From Helicobacter vulpis (lineage in GTDB: Bacteria > Campylobacterota > Campylobacteria > Campylobacterales > Helicobacteraceae), in NCBI RefSeq assembly GCF_003660395.1, contig NZ_QXQT01000001.1, forward strand, positions 62,001 to 126,000: a stretch of 64,000 bases of DNA, in the 5' to 3' direction. Below, in pieces: positions 26,810-38,800 of the stretch. Position numbers and translations under genes: made by a program. Position 1 is the first letter of the stretch; every line of letters begins with the position of its first letter. The notes beneath the pieces were generated by a model that had not been told where the DNA came from, did no database searches, and saw nothing but the letters and a program-made list of their open reading frames with translations.

Positions 26810-27466
26810 CTAGATTTTATTGCATTTCGCTTTAGTGTCAGAGGTTTTTTTATTTTCACATAAATCTGCCAAAAAACACACACTGCATTGGGGGGCGCGC
26901 GCGCGGCACAAAGTACGCCCCATGGCGATCAAGGCGTGGTGCCAAAAGCCCAGATCGTCCTCAAATAGCGCACTGAGTTCTCTCTCAGTCTGTAGGGGGG
27001 TTTTGGCATGACTCAAGCCCAGCCGATGGCTCACTCTAAAGACATGGGTGTCCACAGCTAGATAATTTTGTTGGAAATACACAGAAAGTAACACATTGGC
27101 GCTTTTTTGCCCCACCCCAGGCAAACTTTTTAGATCGGCCTGCGTGTTGGGAATCTGCCCTGCAAAACGCGCGCCCACTTCCTTAGCCATGCCAATTAAA
27201 TGTTTGGCCTTGTTATTAGGGTAAGAAACGCTCTTGATGCATGCTTTGAGGGTGTCTAGAGAGGCTTGGGCTAAATGAGACAAGGTCGGGTAGAGCGCAA
27301 AGAGGGCTGGGGTTATGGTATTGACGCGCGCATCTGTACACTGGGCTGAAAGGATCACAGCCACCAAGAGCTCATAGGCGTTGTTGTGGTGCAGTGCCGT
27401 ATGAGGGTTAGGGAAGCGCTCTAGCAAGCGCGCCTTGATGATGGGGATTTTTGCCTTCATATTCAT
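26810..27466 (-). CDS. nth: Endonuclease III (Nth)
   Basis: 218 residues. A helix-hairpin-helix LPGVGQKSANVLL holds the catalytic Lys; the catalytic Asp lies in AVDTHVFRVSHRLGL. A 4Fe-4S cluster loop C-x6-C-x2-C-x5-C closes the fold near the end. It removes oxidised pyrimidines and nicks the abasic site. The start overlaps the feoA stop by 4 bases. Confidence 0.96.
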   Translation of the reverse strand: MNMKAKIPIIKARLLERFPNPHTALHHNNAYELLVAVILSAQCTDARVNTITPALFALYPTLSHLAQASLDTLKACIKSVSYPNNKAKHLIGMAKEVGARFAGQIPNTQADLKSLPGVGQKSANVLLSVYFQQNYLAVDTHVFRVSHRLGLSHAKTPLQTERELSALFEDDLGFWHHALIAMGRTLCRARAPQCSVCFLADLCENKKTSDTKAKCNKI

Positions 27467-27690
27467 AAGGGTGCGACCACCAATAACGCCGCCTCATGAG
27501 CGCGCAGGGCCACTTGGGCGTTGTGGATGGCGATGCTGAAAGTGGCGCGCCTGAAGGAACAATGCAAGAGGGTAAACTCCACCCCCGCGCGGATTCCAAA
27601 GGAGAGAAAGCGATCTTTGAGCGCGCCATCAGCGCTTTTGATCTCTAGGATGGTGTAGCGTTGGTTCTTCTGGCAATCTAGTAAGGTCAT
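27463..27690 (-). CDS. feoA: FeoA-like SH3-domain protein
   Basis: 75 residues with the FeoA pattern: an N-terminal strand, DRFLSFGIRAGVEFTLLH (the L-x-x-G-I-x-x-G turn), then a final AHEAALLVVAPL strand. FeoA proteins assist the ferrous-iron channel FeoB; no feoB is adjacent here. The start lies 62 bases inside the end of the AsmA-like gene, so the two are coupled or the true start is later. It may equally be a free-standing FeoA-domain protein. Confidence 0.7.
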   Translation of the reverse strand: MTLLDCQKNQRYTILEIKSADGALKDRFLSFGIRAGVEFTLLHCSFRRATFSIAIHNAQVALRAHEAALLVVAPL

Positions 27691-30625
27691 GGGGAGCTAG
27701 CCCTTTCTTAATTTCTTGAATAATAATGTCTATAGGTGTGAAAATACGCCTTAGTATCTTAAAAGGAGCTTGGGCGATGTCTTTAGCCAAGGTTACCTTC
27801 ACAGAAGGGTCGTTTAGCGTGTTGCCCACCTGTACGTGTGTGGAAATCTTACCCTTATTGCCCAAGATGAGGTAATTGAGAATCGGGATTTTATTGATCA
27901 CATTGCTAAAGGCCTTGATTGTGGAGATGTCTAGGGACATGTCTATTTTCTTTCTTCCGGACATCTCAATGATGCCATCGCCATCCACATCTAAGGTAGT
28001 GCCCGTCAGCTGGATATGTTCCAAGCCCAAGTACTCAGAACTCAGGCCAAAAACCACACGCCCCTTAGCGATCTCATAGCCATGCGCGCCCAAACGCGGG
28101 TTTCTAAAGACAATCAAGGAGGGGATGGTATTGATGATATTGACAATATTTTGCAACACCTTGAAATTCTTAATGCTGGTGTTTTGCATGCGCAATTCCC
28201 CATTAAAGACCTGATCTCTATAAACCCCCGTCAAGCTATAAAGCCCCCCCCCGATTACATTTTGCGTGAGCACGCTTTGCAAGGCCAAGTTCAGATAATC
28301 CCCCCCAAAATTATCCGCCTTGACCACCACATCCCCATGGATGATGTCTGCGCGTAACATGGCGTTGTGGTAAGCCCCATCGATGAGTACACGCCCATCG
28401 CGCACCACCAAGCGGGCTGTATCTAAGACCAATGGGAAGGACTTAAACACAATGGCCGTGTTCTTTGCGCTTAAAATCGTGGCGCTGGGGAGGATATGGT
28501 GGCGTTTCTCATAATCCTGTTTAGCGCGGATAAACGCGCTTTCATCGCGAATCTGGGCTTTGGTGGGCTTGTTTTTGCTAGGGGCTAAGAGTTCCTTGAC
28601 AAAGGGGATTTTAGAATTGAGAAACGCGTCCAAATTGAAATTCATGTCATTGAAGAACAACGCGCGTTGCCCTCCCTTAATTTGCCCCATGATTGCTCCA
28701 TCAGGAGTGAAGAATTCTACACTCTGTGGCTTGAATATGCCCAAGAAAGAAAGGGTTTTTAAGGGCGTGCCATCGCGCCGATACAGCGGGAAGCGGTTTT
28801 CCAATGTACCCATAAATTCCACATTCTTAAAATCCTTCGTGTTGAGCTGGAGCGCGCCTTTTCTGATCCCAAAATAACGCAATAGTGGAGAAATGGGGGA
28901 TAGTTTTCTCAAATCCTTGATTTTCAAGGCATACGCCCCCTTTTGCATTTCCCCTTCAATATCCAAATTGGAAATTCGAAAACGCACAGTCTGGGCTTGT
29001 GAAAAATCTACATCAAAATCTATACTGGACAGAATATTAGGGTTAGCATAGAAAATATCATGGGTGAAGGTTTCTTGATTTTGGGCGCGGATCACCGCTT
29101 GGATACGCTGTTCTAAAACCTGTTTGTTTTGCGCCATGAGATTGGGCAGATGCGCGATGTTGAGCGCAGGGGAGGGCTTTTTAAGCGTGCTCCTCATGGG
29201 GCTAAAGGGCTGGATGTTGATCAAATTATTCGTGTTGAGCTGGATCTTATAGACATTAGCGTCCCCAAAAATATGCCCTTGGGCGAAGTCTAGGCTGAGA
29301 TTGACATCTAGGTCTGCCACATTATAAAAGCGTGTGTGCAGCGCGTTAATCCACATCTGGTTGCGTTTGGGGGTGATGTCTAAAGTGAGATTGGCTTGTT
29401 GGGTGGAGAGAGGATAGCCATAGAGCAAAAAGTGCCCCTGGCGCACCAGTACATTGCCCTGAATGGAGAGCAAGGCTTTAGCATGGGGGATGAATTGTAC
29501 GCCCAAGAACAAATCCGCGCTAAGAGGCGCGTTGAGCTCGGTGATGGGCAGGGCGATGTGGTAGGCCTGCAGAATCTTTTGGGCGCTCAAAAAGGAGGGG
29601 CTGGGGGCGATTTTGATGTCCGCGCTCAGATAAGACCCCCTGCCCAAATTGCTAATTTGTACGCTAGAACCCCCCAAGGGCATGCTCTCATAGTGGATGT
29701 GTTTGGGGGCGATGCTCAAAGTGCGATCCTGTAGATTTAAGGTAACTTGCTTGGCCACTATGGGGGATAGGTCTGGGTGGAAACGCACCCGCGCGTCTTG
29801 AACAACCGCCTGCGCGCTGATTTGATCGAGCAAATTTTTTGCTAATTGCTTGTCTTGGAGATGTAAAATGGCTTTGGCTTCTAGCACGCGCACACTGGAA
29901 AATTCGATATTCTCAAACAGCCATTTTTGCACCACTGGGTGGCTACCTTCAGGAAAATAGGGTTTGAGAAAATCTAGATGGGCGATGGTATTGGTGTGTA
30001 AGGTGAGCGCTAGGGTCTTAAAATCGCTCAAACCCTGTAGCTGTACTTTCAAATGCGAGGGGCGCAAATAGCTTAGGTCATTGAGCGGCGCGGCCTGCAG
30101 ATCAAAGCCAAGTTGCCTCATATCACTAGAGTAACGCACAAGCCCCTGCAGGCGCACGTGGTAGGGTTTTAGGCTACAATGCAAGATATCTAGACGCAAT
30201 TCCCTATCATTTTTTAAACTAAATTGGGCTTCTAGCATGCCCGGCCAGCGCACGCGGTACGTCTTGCCATCAAAACGCGCATGGATTTTAGCATGGGGGT
30301 TGATCACAATCTCTTGAACCTGCAATTCTTGAAAGTAAGAGAGGGCCAACAGGGCGTAGCGCACCCCTTGTACAATATTATCTACATTGGGGGGTTTTTT
30401 GTGGGTACGCTGCGTTAGTAGAGCGGAGATGTCCAGCTGGCTAACCTGCAACACAAATTTGTTATCGAGTTTTAGATACAATCCCTGTATTTGGAGTTTC
30501 CCTAAGTGTAAAGAAGAGATGCGGACACCACTTTTTAAGACTAAAAACACGCCCAACAATAGCGCGCCCATTGCGCCACACAGAAAAACAAGGCGGAGCA
30601 TTCTTTTAGAGATCGCTTTGATCAT
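27629..30625 (-). CDS. AsmA/YhdP-like envelope protein (large, beta-rich)
   Basis: 998 residues. A single N-terminal anchor (residues about 10-30, LVFLCGAMGALLLGVFLVL) is followed by a long periplasmic region of repeating beta strands. The tail has an AsmA_2/DUF3971-type pattern (LTGVYRDQVFNGELRMQNTS, GRKKIDMSLDISTIKAF, ILGNKGKISTHVQVG). Such proteins form hydrophobic grooves carrying phospholipid between membranes. The start ATG 30625 overlaps the candidate mltG ATG on the opposite strand; Met9 (30601) is an alternative. It resembles HP0586 by position. Confidence 0.75.
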   Translation of the reverse strand: MIKAISKRMLRLVFLCGAMGALLLGVFLVLKSGVRISSLHLGKLQIQGLYLKLDNKFVLQVSQLDISALLTQRTHKKPPNVDNIVQGVRYALLALSYFQELQVQEIVINPHAKIHARFDGKTYRVRWPGMLEAQFSLKNDRELRLDILHCSLKPYHVRLQGLVRYSSDMRQLGFDLQAAPLNDLSYLRPSHLKVQLQGLSDFKTLALTLHTNTIAHLDFLKPYFPEGSHPVVQKWLFENIEFSSVRVLEAKAILHLQDKQLAKNLLDQISAQAVVQDARVRFHPDLSPIVAKQVTLNLQDRTLSIAPKHIHYESMPLGGSSVQISNLGRGSYLSADIKIAPSPSFLSAQKILQAYHIALPITELNAPLSADLFLGVQFIPHAKALLSIQGNVLVRQGHFLLYGYPLSTQQANLTLDITPKRNQMWINALHTRFYNVADLDVNLSLDFAQGHIFGDANVYKIQLNTNNLINIQPFSPMRSTLKKPSPALNIAHLPNLMAQNKQVLEQRIQAVIRAQNQETFTHDIFYANPNILSSIDFDVDFSQAQTVRFRISNLDIEGEMQKGAYALKIKDLRKLSPISPLLRYFGIRKGALQLNTKDFKNVEFMGTLENRFPLYRRDGTPLKTLSFLGIFKPQSVEFFTPDGAIMGQIKGGQRALFFNDMNFNLDAFLNSKIPFVKELLAPSKNKPTKAQIRDESAFIRAKQDYEKRHHILPSATILSAKNTAIVFKSFPLVLDTARLVVRDGRVLIDGAYHNAMLRADIIHGDVVVKADNFGGDYLNLALQSVLTQNVIGGGLYSLTGVYRDQVFNGELRMQNTSIKNFKVLQNIVNIINTIPSLIVFRNPRLGAHGYEIAKGRVVFGLSSEYLGLEHIQLTGTTLDVDGDGIIEMSGRKKIDMSLDISTIKAFSNVINKIPILNYLILGNKGKISTHVQVGNTLNDPSVKVTLAKDIAQAPFKILRRIFTPIDIIIQEIKKGLAPHDLTRLPEEPTLHHPRDQKR

Positions 30626-31538
30626 GGGGCTTTGCTTGTTGTTTTATCTGAGTATACCCATAAAATCCTATGGCGTGGTTTATATCCCCAGTGGCTCCTT
30701 GCACAATATGGCGCGCCACATCCCTAATCTCAACGCGCTAGATTTGTGGATTTTACGCCTGATGGGCGTTTTAGGGCTGTGGAAAACCCCCAAGAGTGGT
30801 TATATCGCCATCCCCACCAACACCCAGCAAGAGATCAGCAAGGGGGATTTTTTACACGCCTTGAGCCTCTCTAAGAGGATTTACAGAGATGTTACCTTGA
30901 TCCCCGGGGAAACCTTGTACTTTTTTATTCAAGATTTGGCCACAACTTTTAATCTCCAAGAGGACGCGCTTTATCAAGCCTACCGCGCCAAAGCCCTGTA
31001 TGCAGAAGCGGGCATTGTGCCAGACACCTACCGCTTTGCCCTAGGGATTAGTGCTATGAGCCTTATGGACTATCTGATCGCGCATGCTAATCAACACTAT
31101 GAAAAACTCAGTCTCAAACTCTTAGGACATTATCATCCCAAGGAATGGGAAAGAACTCTCATCATCGCTTCCATCGTACAGAAGGAAGCGGCCAACGCGC
31201 AGGAAATGCCCCTGATTGCTGGGGTGATCTTCAACCGCCTGCGCAAAGACATGCCCTTGCAAATGGATGGGAGTTTGAATTATGGCAAGTATTCGCACAG
31301 CAAGATCACCAAGGAGCGCATCGCTCAAGACACCAGCGCGTTCAACACCTACAAGCACAAGGGCTTGCCTAGCATGCCTGTGGGCAGTGTCAGCACGGCG
31401 GCGATCAAGGCCACCCTCTTTCCGGCCAAAACGCCCTTTTTGTACTTTGTCAAACACAAACAAGGCGGGCATGTCTTTAGCCGCTACTACGCCGAGCATG
31501 TCCGCAATATCCGCGCCCAGCAAAGAGGCGCAAAATAA
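30624..31538 (+). CDS. mltG: MltG, endolytic murein transglycosylase (YceG family)
   Basis: A YceG domain: GVVYIPSGS near the start, [21 protein letters not shown], the catalytic-Glu helix [25 protein letters not shown], then [23 protein letters not shown] and AKTPFLYFV. It cuts nascent glycan strands at the inner membrane. The start is unclear. ATG 30624 leaves only a short hydrophobic lead, whereas the frame upstream (KTRRSILLEIALI) would complete a membrane span and reaches an ATG at 30519 that overlaps the AsmA-like gene on the other strand. Confidence 0.88.
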   Translation: MGLCLLFYLSIPIKSYGVVYIPSGSLHNMARHIPNLNALDLWILRLMGVLGLWKTPKSGYIAIPTNTQQEISKGDFLHALSLSKRIYRDVTLIPGETLYFFIQDLATTFNLQEDALYQAYRAKALYAEAGIVPDTYRFALGISAMSLMDYLIAHANQHYEKLSLKLLGHYHPKEWERTLIIASIVQKEAANAQEMPLIAGVIFNRLRKDMPLQMDGSLNYGKYSHSKITKERIAQDTSAFNTYKHKGLPSMPVGSVSTAAIKATLFPAKTPFLYFVKHKQGGHVFSRYYAEHVRNIRAQQRGAK

Positions 31539-31557
31539 AACATGGTATACTAGGCCC

Positions 31558-32256
31558 ATGATTTTAATCCCGGCTAGGCTCCAATCCACACGCTTCCCCC
31601 AAAAGCTCTTAGCAGACATCCATGGCCTGCCCATGGTCGTGCGCACGGCGCGCAACGCCTCAAAGGTCGACGCGGTCGTGGTGGCCTGCGATGATGTAAA
31701 AATTTTGAACCTGTGTGAGGATTTTGGGATCAAGGCGATTCTCACCAGCCCCACGCACTCCAGCGGGACGGATCGTTGCGCACAGGCCTGCCAAATCTTG
31801 GGCTTAAGCCCTCATAGTGTGGTGCTCAACTTACAAGCCGATGAACCCTTTTTAGAAACCCAAGTGATCGCCACTTTGCTAGAACACACCCAAAACACCC
31901 CCTTCATGCACACCTGCGCCAAGCCCATTAGCCTGCAGGAAGCGCGCGATCCCAATGTGGTGAAGGTTGTCTTGGGCGCGCAGCGCGCGCTGTATTTCTC
32001 CCGCGCGCCCATCCCCTTTAGCCGCGAGGGGGGGGAGTGCCCCCTACTGGGGCATATTGGAATCTATGGCTTTTTAGCCCACAGCCTGCTAGAGTTTTGC
32101 GCGCTGGAGAAAAGCCCCCTAGAGGAGATCGAAAAATTAGAACAACTGCGCGCGCTCTACCACCATAAGCCCATCGGGGTGAGTGTGGTAGAAAGCCAAA
32201 GCGTGGGCATCGACACCCCCCAAGACCTCCAAAACGCTTTAGCGCGCCAGCTTTAA
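31558..32256 (+). CDS. kdsB: KdsB, CMP-Kdo synthetase
   Basis: 232 residues. The nucleotide-binding start [18 protein letters not shown], then [42 protein letters not shown] and a late VGIDTPQDL are all typical of KdsB. It activates Kdo with CTP before transfer to lipid A. It lies 19 bases behind mltG. Together with kdsA and the Kdo-hydrolase pair, this window holds three steps of Kdo metabolism. Confidence 0.95.
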   Translation: MILIPARLQSTRFPQKLLADIHGLPMVVRTARNASKVDAVVVACDDVKILNLCEDFGIKAILTSPTHSSGTDRCAQACQILGLSPHSVVLNLQADEPFLETQVIATLLEHTQNTPFMHTCAKPISLQEARDPNVVKVVLGAQRALYFSRAPIPFSREGGECPLLGHIGIYGFLAHSLLEFCALEKSPLEEIEKLEQLRALYHHKPIGVSVVESQSVGIDTPQDLQNALARQL

Positions 32257-32278
32257 GGGGCTTTCAATACCCCCTTAA
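32253..32278. terminator. Hairpin between kdsB and the left giant OMP gene
   Basis: TTAAGGGG and CCCCTTAA form a perfect 8-bp stem around a 10-base loop, starting at the kdsB stop. There is no long U run. It lies between two convergent genes and could stop transcription from both sides. Confidence 0.4.
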
Positions 32279-32283
32279 GCCAC

Positions 32284-32877
32284 AAATCGCAGAAGTGTTG
32301 CAGAACCCCCCCCTTCTTAAAGGCTTAACAAGCCCTAGAAGTTGTAGACATAGTTGAAGAAGACGGAGACATTGCGCTTATAAGCCACAGTCTGTTCCAT
32401 CCCATCCAAGCTACCCTTGAAGTAGTAGTTCACCGCCAAGGGGATTCTAAGCCCGATTTCAAAGCCGTTGTGCTTGTTCACATTGGTCCTAAAGCCGATG
32501 TTGAGCGGGATTTGAAAATAGCTCGTGTTCATCTGCGCACTGCCTCCCGCCGCTTTGATCGCATTCATCCTGCTGATCCACGCGCTGGCTCCCTTGACAT
32601 TCCATGTAGAGCCAGCCAGCATGAGCCCAGCAAAGAGCCCGCTGGTGTACTTGGCGTCCTTGCTTTCATAGAAGTTATACAAAGCGTCCACACCCGCGCC
32701 ATAGACGAAGTTGTCTAGCTCGCTCGTATCCCCGTCCATGAAGGTCCCATGTTGGTAACTAAAGCTAGCGTAATAGCGCAAGCCCCAGCGTTTCTTCTTG
32801 CCAAAGAATTGCTTATACCCAAACTGCACATCGATCCCATACATGTTGCCATTGGAGTTCATGGTCTGCATGGGGCG
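32284..32877. repeat. Left arm of a 594-bp near-identical inverted repeat
   Basis: It covers the barrel-coding last 180 codons of the left giant gene and 51 bases beyond its stop, including the C8 run. Its reverse complement matches 47501-48094, differing at roughly a dozen positions, mostly silent. The match ends sharply on both sides. Confidence 0.92.
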
Positions 32878-35800
32878 TGCCGCGCTGGCGGTATAGCCTT
32901 GCGTTTGCATCCAGTTTTCAAACTTCATCTTAGCCGCTTGGGCATAGACCAGGGCCTTTTGAATTTGAGGCAGGAGCGCGGCGATCTGTGTGGGGGTTAG
33001 CTGTTGATCCAACACTGAGCCCATCTTGCCATTCCCGGGGAGTAGTATTGCCATAACAGTCCCAGTTGGCGCTGGGGGCGTGATGCTTGTGCCCTGCGCT
33101 TGAGAGCTCACGCCCTGATACCCCGCACTGCTAGCCAACTGGTTGACCAAACTCACCTGCAAGTTTTGCAGATCGCTAATCAAGGTGTCCAAATTGTTTA
33201 GGGCCGCATTGGGATTGATAGTGCCACTGCCAATGATTTGGGTGAAGACACTATTGATGGTGTTATTGGTCGCCACCAGCTGCGCATTCCCTGAGGTTGA
33301 AAGATTATTGCTAGTGGCCAGGGTTTTCAACGCGTTGAGGAGTTGCCCCACATTGGGAGAATTGGCCTGATTGATCAATAAAAAGACCTCTGCGGCGATA
33401 GCGTTGCGAGAGTTGGTTACATAGGTGCTCGCCGTGGTGTTGCTAATGGGCCCATTGATGCCTTGAAGAGTTCTAAGCGTAGCGCTGGCCACACTAGAGG
33501 CCGTGCTGAGATTGTTGATCATCGCGGCATCTTGATTTTTGTCAATGGCCTGATTTAAGCCATTGAGTGAAGTTTGCAACACGCCCATGCTTTTAAGCAG
33601 GCTTTGGATTGTGGCGATGTTGGCATTGCTCAAAGTACCCTTAGAGATGGAGATGCCTTGGGCATTAGAGGGGTTGAGCAGGCTGTTGAAATTTTTCACG
33701 CTGGTGGCGTTGTTCACCGCAGCCTTGAGAATATCTGCCACGCTGGTGCTAGAGTTGAGCAGAGGTTTTAGGGCATCTGATGCCGTAGTGTAGGTGCTCG
33801 CGTCCTTAAGCACCGAAGCGATGGTTTGGTTAACCACCTGTTGTTGCATTTGGCTCGCGCTTGAACCCCCGGCTAAACCATTGGTTTGAAACGCGCCATT
33901 TTGCACAATGGCGCTAGCGGCCGCACTTTTTTGGGCTGCAGTCGCGCTGCTCAAAAGCGCGCCTAGAGTTGACCCGGTAGCCCCAGCGTTTTTAAGCTCT
34001 TGGGCTACCAAGCCCTGTAGATTGGTAGGAGAGGTGGGAGCGGTAGCGGCGTTGTAGTCAGAAACACTGGTGATATTGTCAATGTAGTTGAGTACCGCCT
34101 CTTGGGGGTTGACAATGCCCTGCCCGCTGCCCGCCGTTGTGCCATTGAAAGACTTCACGCTAAAGATCGCATCCGCATTGTCCACCAACTGAGAGATCGC
34201 CCCGTAGCTAGCCGCTGTGATGGCATTTGTGGTCCCATTGAGCTGGGTATTAGCCATGACCGCAGTCGCGGTTTTGTTGGCGTTGTACAAATTCAAGGCA
34301 TTGGTGAGCAAGTCCTGAAGATTGGTGGTGAAATTGCTTTGGAGCGCGACTGGGTTGGCCAAATTCTTATTGATGGTTTGGAGCGCCCCAGAGGTGTTGA
34401 TGAGGGTGTTGATACTGGCAAGCCAAGTGTTCACATCAACCGTAGTGGTGCCATTCCCCCCAGTAGCCACAATAGTGTCCGCATTGGTGGTGGCCGCTGC
34501 CGTGCTGCCCATTACCTTTTCTAAGAGAGGTTTGACAGCTGCCACCACCTCAGCGGCTGTAGCATTGCTACCAACGCCAATCTGGGCAGAATTAGCGATG
34601 TAATAGGAGAGCGTTTTGCCGCTGCTGCCGATGGTAGCGCTATTGTTCTCGAGCGTGCTGATCAAGGTGTTCAAAAAGGTTACATCTCCAGTAGAGCTGA
34701 CATCACTCACACCGCTAGGCGCGCTCCCACTAGCCACCCCATTGGCGTTGCTGGTGAGATTCGTGCTAAACCATTTGGTGATAGCGGCCACCTGGGTGCC
34801 CAAATTGCTCAAGCCCCCAGCAGTAACGGCGTTGGTGTAGTTGGTGGTGTTCAAATTCCCCGCATTGGTACCTAGCATGCTACCCAAGTCTACAATGCCC
34901 TTAAAGCCCTCTAACACGGTGGTGTTGCTCCCGGTTTTGGCTGTGCCCACTAATTGGCTATTGGTCAAAGCAGCGCCAAGAGCAGAGCCAGAGGAGGCGT
35001 TGACGATCAAGGTTACCCCCTTGAGATTGCTCTGTTGGGTGTTCACCCCGGCGTAATTGTTGAGCATATCGCTCACGCTGGTTTGGTTGGTGCTGGTGTT
35101 GATGGTGTTGGTGCTGGTGTTGACGCTTGCAGGGCTGAGCAAATCCACTAGATTGTAGATTGAATTGGCAACTTTGCCCAAATTGAGCGCGGGTTGGCTG
35201 CTGGTGGTGATCCCGGTGGGGTTGGCCAAGATACTGTTAGAAGTGCCAATGTTGTTGATCAGCGCATTCCATGTACTCGCGTTGCTCAAATCCGCGCTCA
35301 CCTGTGTGTTCAAGTTCCCAAAGGTGCTAGAGAGCTTGATGGTGGTGGGGTCGCCTGGGTTGTAGAGCGTGCTCGTGGCGGTGTTGAAGAGCCCGTTGTT
35401 GGTGCTGGTGGTGATCAACGCCTTGGCTGCGTTTTGATAGGAGTTGCTGCTCACTAAAGTGTTGGCCTGCATGATCATCGCATAGGGGTTGTTGTTGATC
35501 GCATCTTGCACTTGGGTTTGCAAGCCCTCTAGATAGCTCAAGCGATTGAGCAGGTTTTGGAGCGTGTTGATCGCGCTCGCGCTTGCGCTCTTGGTGGTGA
35601 GGTTTTGATAGCTGCTATTGCCCTGTAAATAACCCAGCACCTCGCCTGCGATCGCGCTCCCTTTATTGTCTGTGAGGCTATTGAGCAAGGCGACATTGTG
35701 GTTATAGCTATTGAGAGCGTTGATCACAGTGGCGATATTTTGCATGGCCTCTGTGGTCAAGTCGCCATTGGCTTGGGTGGAGAGATTCGCGCTCTTGAAA

Positions 35801-38800
35801 TACCCTAGCAAGGCGCTGAGCGCGCTGGCCGCACTTTGGGCGTTGAGCAACGCGCTAGGGGTGTTAGAAGCCCCTGAAGTGGTGCTCACAGAGAGGGTGT
35901 TGGTATTAGTAACCCCATTGATCGCCCCCCCTGTAAGCCCTTTATTGGCGTTGTAAAGGGTGTTGGCATCGGTGAGTACCTGCACCACCCCAGAAACCGT
36001 GCTCAAGTTTTGCGAAGAGGTGAGCAACGCATTGAGGTTTTTGACTTGATTGACGGTATTGGGGGTACCAGAGATAGTCCCAAAGCCCATCGCTTTTTCA
36101 TAGGCTTGCCAAACGCTAGAGGCGTTCCCTGTAGTTACAATGCCAGAGAGCGCGCTAGCCGCCTGCGTATCCGCTTGACTCTGGGTGATCTGCCCGGCCA
36201 CTAGGGCTTGTTGGATGGGCATGAGCGCAGCCACCACGCTAGTGAGCTGCGTGCTAGCAGGCAAGTTCGTGTTCACCGCATTGGCCACCAGCGCGGTGTA
36301 ATTGGTTTGTAAAGAACCTGCGCTAGAAGCCCCCCCCACTAGCCCGGCCATCGCGGTGTAATTGGTGGTGATGGCAGAAGTGCTAGGGTCGATCACATTG
36401 CCCACTAGACTCGTCACCGTGTTGAGATTTCTCAAAGAGGAGAGCTCTAGGATGGCCAAGTTATTTTGCGGGACACCTCCAATGCCCCCAACCCCTAAGA
36501 TATTGCCCACTCCACTCACCGGATCAGAGGTGTTCATCCCGGAGGTGGTGTTGAGATTGGTTAGGGTAAAGAAATTGTTCGAGCTATTGTAGAGCTTGTC
36601 TAACGCGCTGTTGAGACTGCCCAACGCGGCGCTCGCATTGCCCAATAAGGTTTGAGAAACAGGGGCCCCGGAGTTGGTCGCCAAGAGGGGCAAAGCCCCT
36701 TTGAGATTGGTGGCTAGAGTGTTCACGCTCGCGTTGGCAAAGCCTAGATTTTGGGCTGCGTTCACGCCGCTCCCCAAAGAGGAGGCAAGCCCAGCGTTTA
36801 AGGCGATAGTCCCGGTGTTGGTAACCCCCATGCTATTGTAGTCCGCGATTTGGGTTTTGATATTTTGGATTTGGGTGCTGAGTTCTTGGGGCGTGAGCGT
36901 GCCATTTTCAAACGCCTGCGCCACACTAGAAGAGAGATAGCCCAAATTGTCCGCAATGGTGGAGGTGTTTTTAAAGAGATCCAACCACGCGCTAGAATAA
37001 CTGCTGGGGGTAGAGGTCAACGCAGAGCTGAGTACCCCAAAGGCGTTGGTGTAATTTTCACTGAAGGTTTGGGCGGCTGTATAGGCTGCCTTGATATTGG
37101 CTTCGGTGGCGGTGGTTTTTGCCACCCCGCTTGTACCCGGGGCCGCGCTTTGGTTGAGCGCGGCGCTGAATTTTTGCAACAAACCAGTGGCATCATCGGG
37201 GACCCCAGTCGCGCTCGCGGCTCCCACTAAGGACTCTAGAGCGGCCTTAGTGGTGGAGTCTAGAGCAGCCCAGTTAGGGATCGCGCTCCCTCCATCAATA
37301 GCGGTTTTCAGCACGGTAACTAGGGAGTCTAGGTTATTGGCGGTTACCCCAGTGGGCAAAACGCTAGCGGTGAGCACAGTTTCTACATCCTTGCCAATTT
37401 GGATCGCATCGGTGTTTTGATCAACTAGAGTGGTGGCGTTGGTGGCAGCAGCAACAGCGCTAGAGGGGGTACTCTTTGTGGCGGTGAGCATGTTAGTCAG
37501 AGTGTCAAAACTCCCTAGCGCATCGGCGATCTGGGTGGGCGTGGCGCTCGTGCTAAAGGTGTTGGTGGGCAAATCTTGAATGACTTTCACCACGCTAGCA
37601 GAAAGGGTACTGGCCATGCTGGGCAGAAAAGTGCCATAGTCGCTATTGAGCGCAGACACAATGGCCGCCTTCGTCTGGGCGATCAAACCATTTTGCGCCG
37701 CGCTGGCGTTGAGCGCGCCTGAAAGATAGGTGAGCGCGCTGGCTTGGTTGATTTGGTCTGCCTGTGTGGTGTAGGTACGGGTAATGGTGTCCACATAGGT
37801 GTTGAGCAGATTCTGAGAATTGAACACGGCTTGCATGTTGTTGATATATTGGGCTTGGGCGTTGATCGCATCGGCCTTGCTAGCGGCCTCTGCAACTCCC
37901 CCATTAGCCAACGCATTCGCCGCGACATTGTTGATCCCCACGGTTAGGATATTGGAGAGCGCGCTTTTGCCTGAGCTATTGAGCAAGCCCTCTAAACTGC
38001 TAACGCTGCCATTATAGGTCATCGCCGCACCCAAGAGCTTGCCTAGCTGGGAGTTGTAGCTAGAGTTGTAACTCTTGAGATTGGCCGCACTTTGGCTCAC
38101 CCAAGAAGTAACATACTTGCTTGTACCGCTCACGCCCGCTTGAGGGTAGGCGCTCACCTTGTTGGCACTAGGGCTCCCTCCGCTATCATTGCTAGAAACC
38201 GTGTTGCTCACATTGACAGAAGAGGTGTTCACCAAACCGGCTAATTTACTAAGCTCGGTGTTAAACACATTGTACGCGCTGCTTGAGGTGGTGTTGAAGG
38301 CGTTATAAAGAGTGGCAAGCTGGGCAGAGGTCAAAGAGCTGGTATTGGCCCCTAATTTAAAGACCACATTGCTATAGGTGGTGTTGCCTGCCACGGCGGT
38401 GTTGGCCGTATTGAGCGCGTTTTGCAACTGCAGAGCGTATTCAATGGTTTGGGTGAGAGTGGGCGTACTCCCGTTCACACTGAGCGCGCTTTGCAAGGTT
38501 TTAAGGCTGTCGCTTTGCATGAGCGCGGTGTAGGCGTAGTATGTGGCTTCATACCCATTGGTGATGGTTTTGCCCTCCACAGTGGTAACCGTGGTGTTGG
38601 GGTTGACAAGCCCATTGAGCGCGCTTTGTACCACGCTTTGGTTAATGCTCCCTGAGGGCAGGCTAGCTAGAGCGTTGAGTACATTGGTGAGATTGTTGGA
38701 GGGGTTGCTAGTGGCCGTGGTGTTGGCGTACTGGTTTGGGGTGTTGGCAAGCACGCTAGCTAGAGGGGTGTTTAAGACCTGATTGGCAAAGGTGTCCAAA

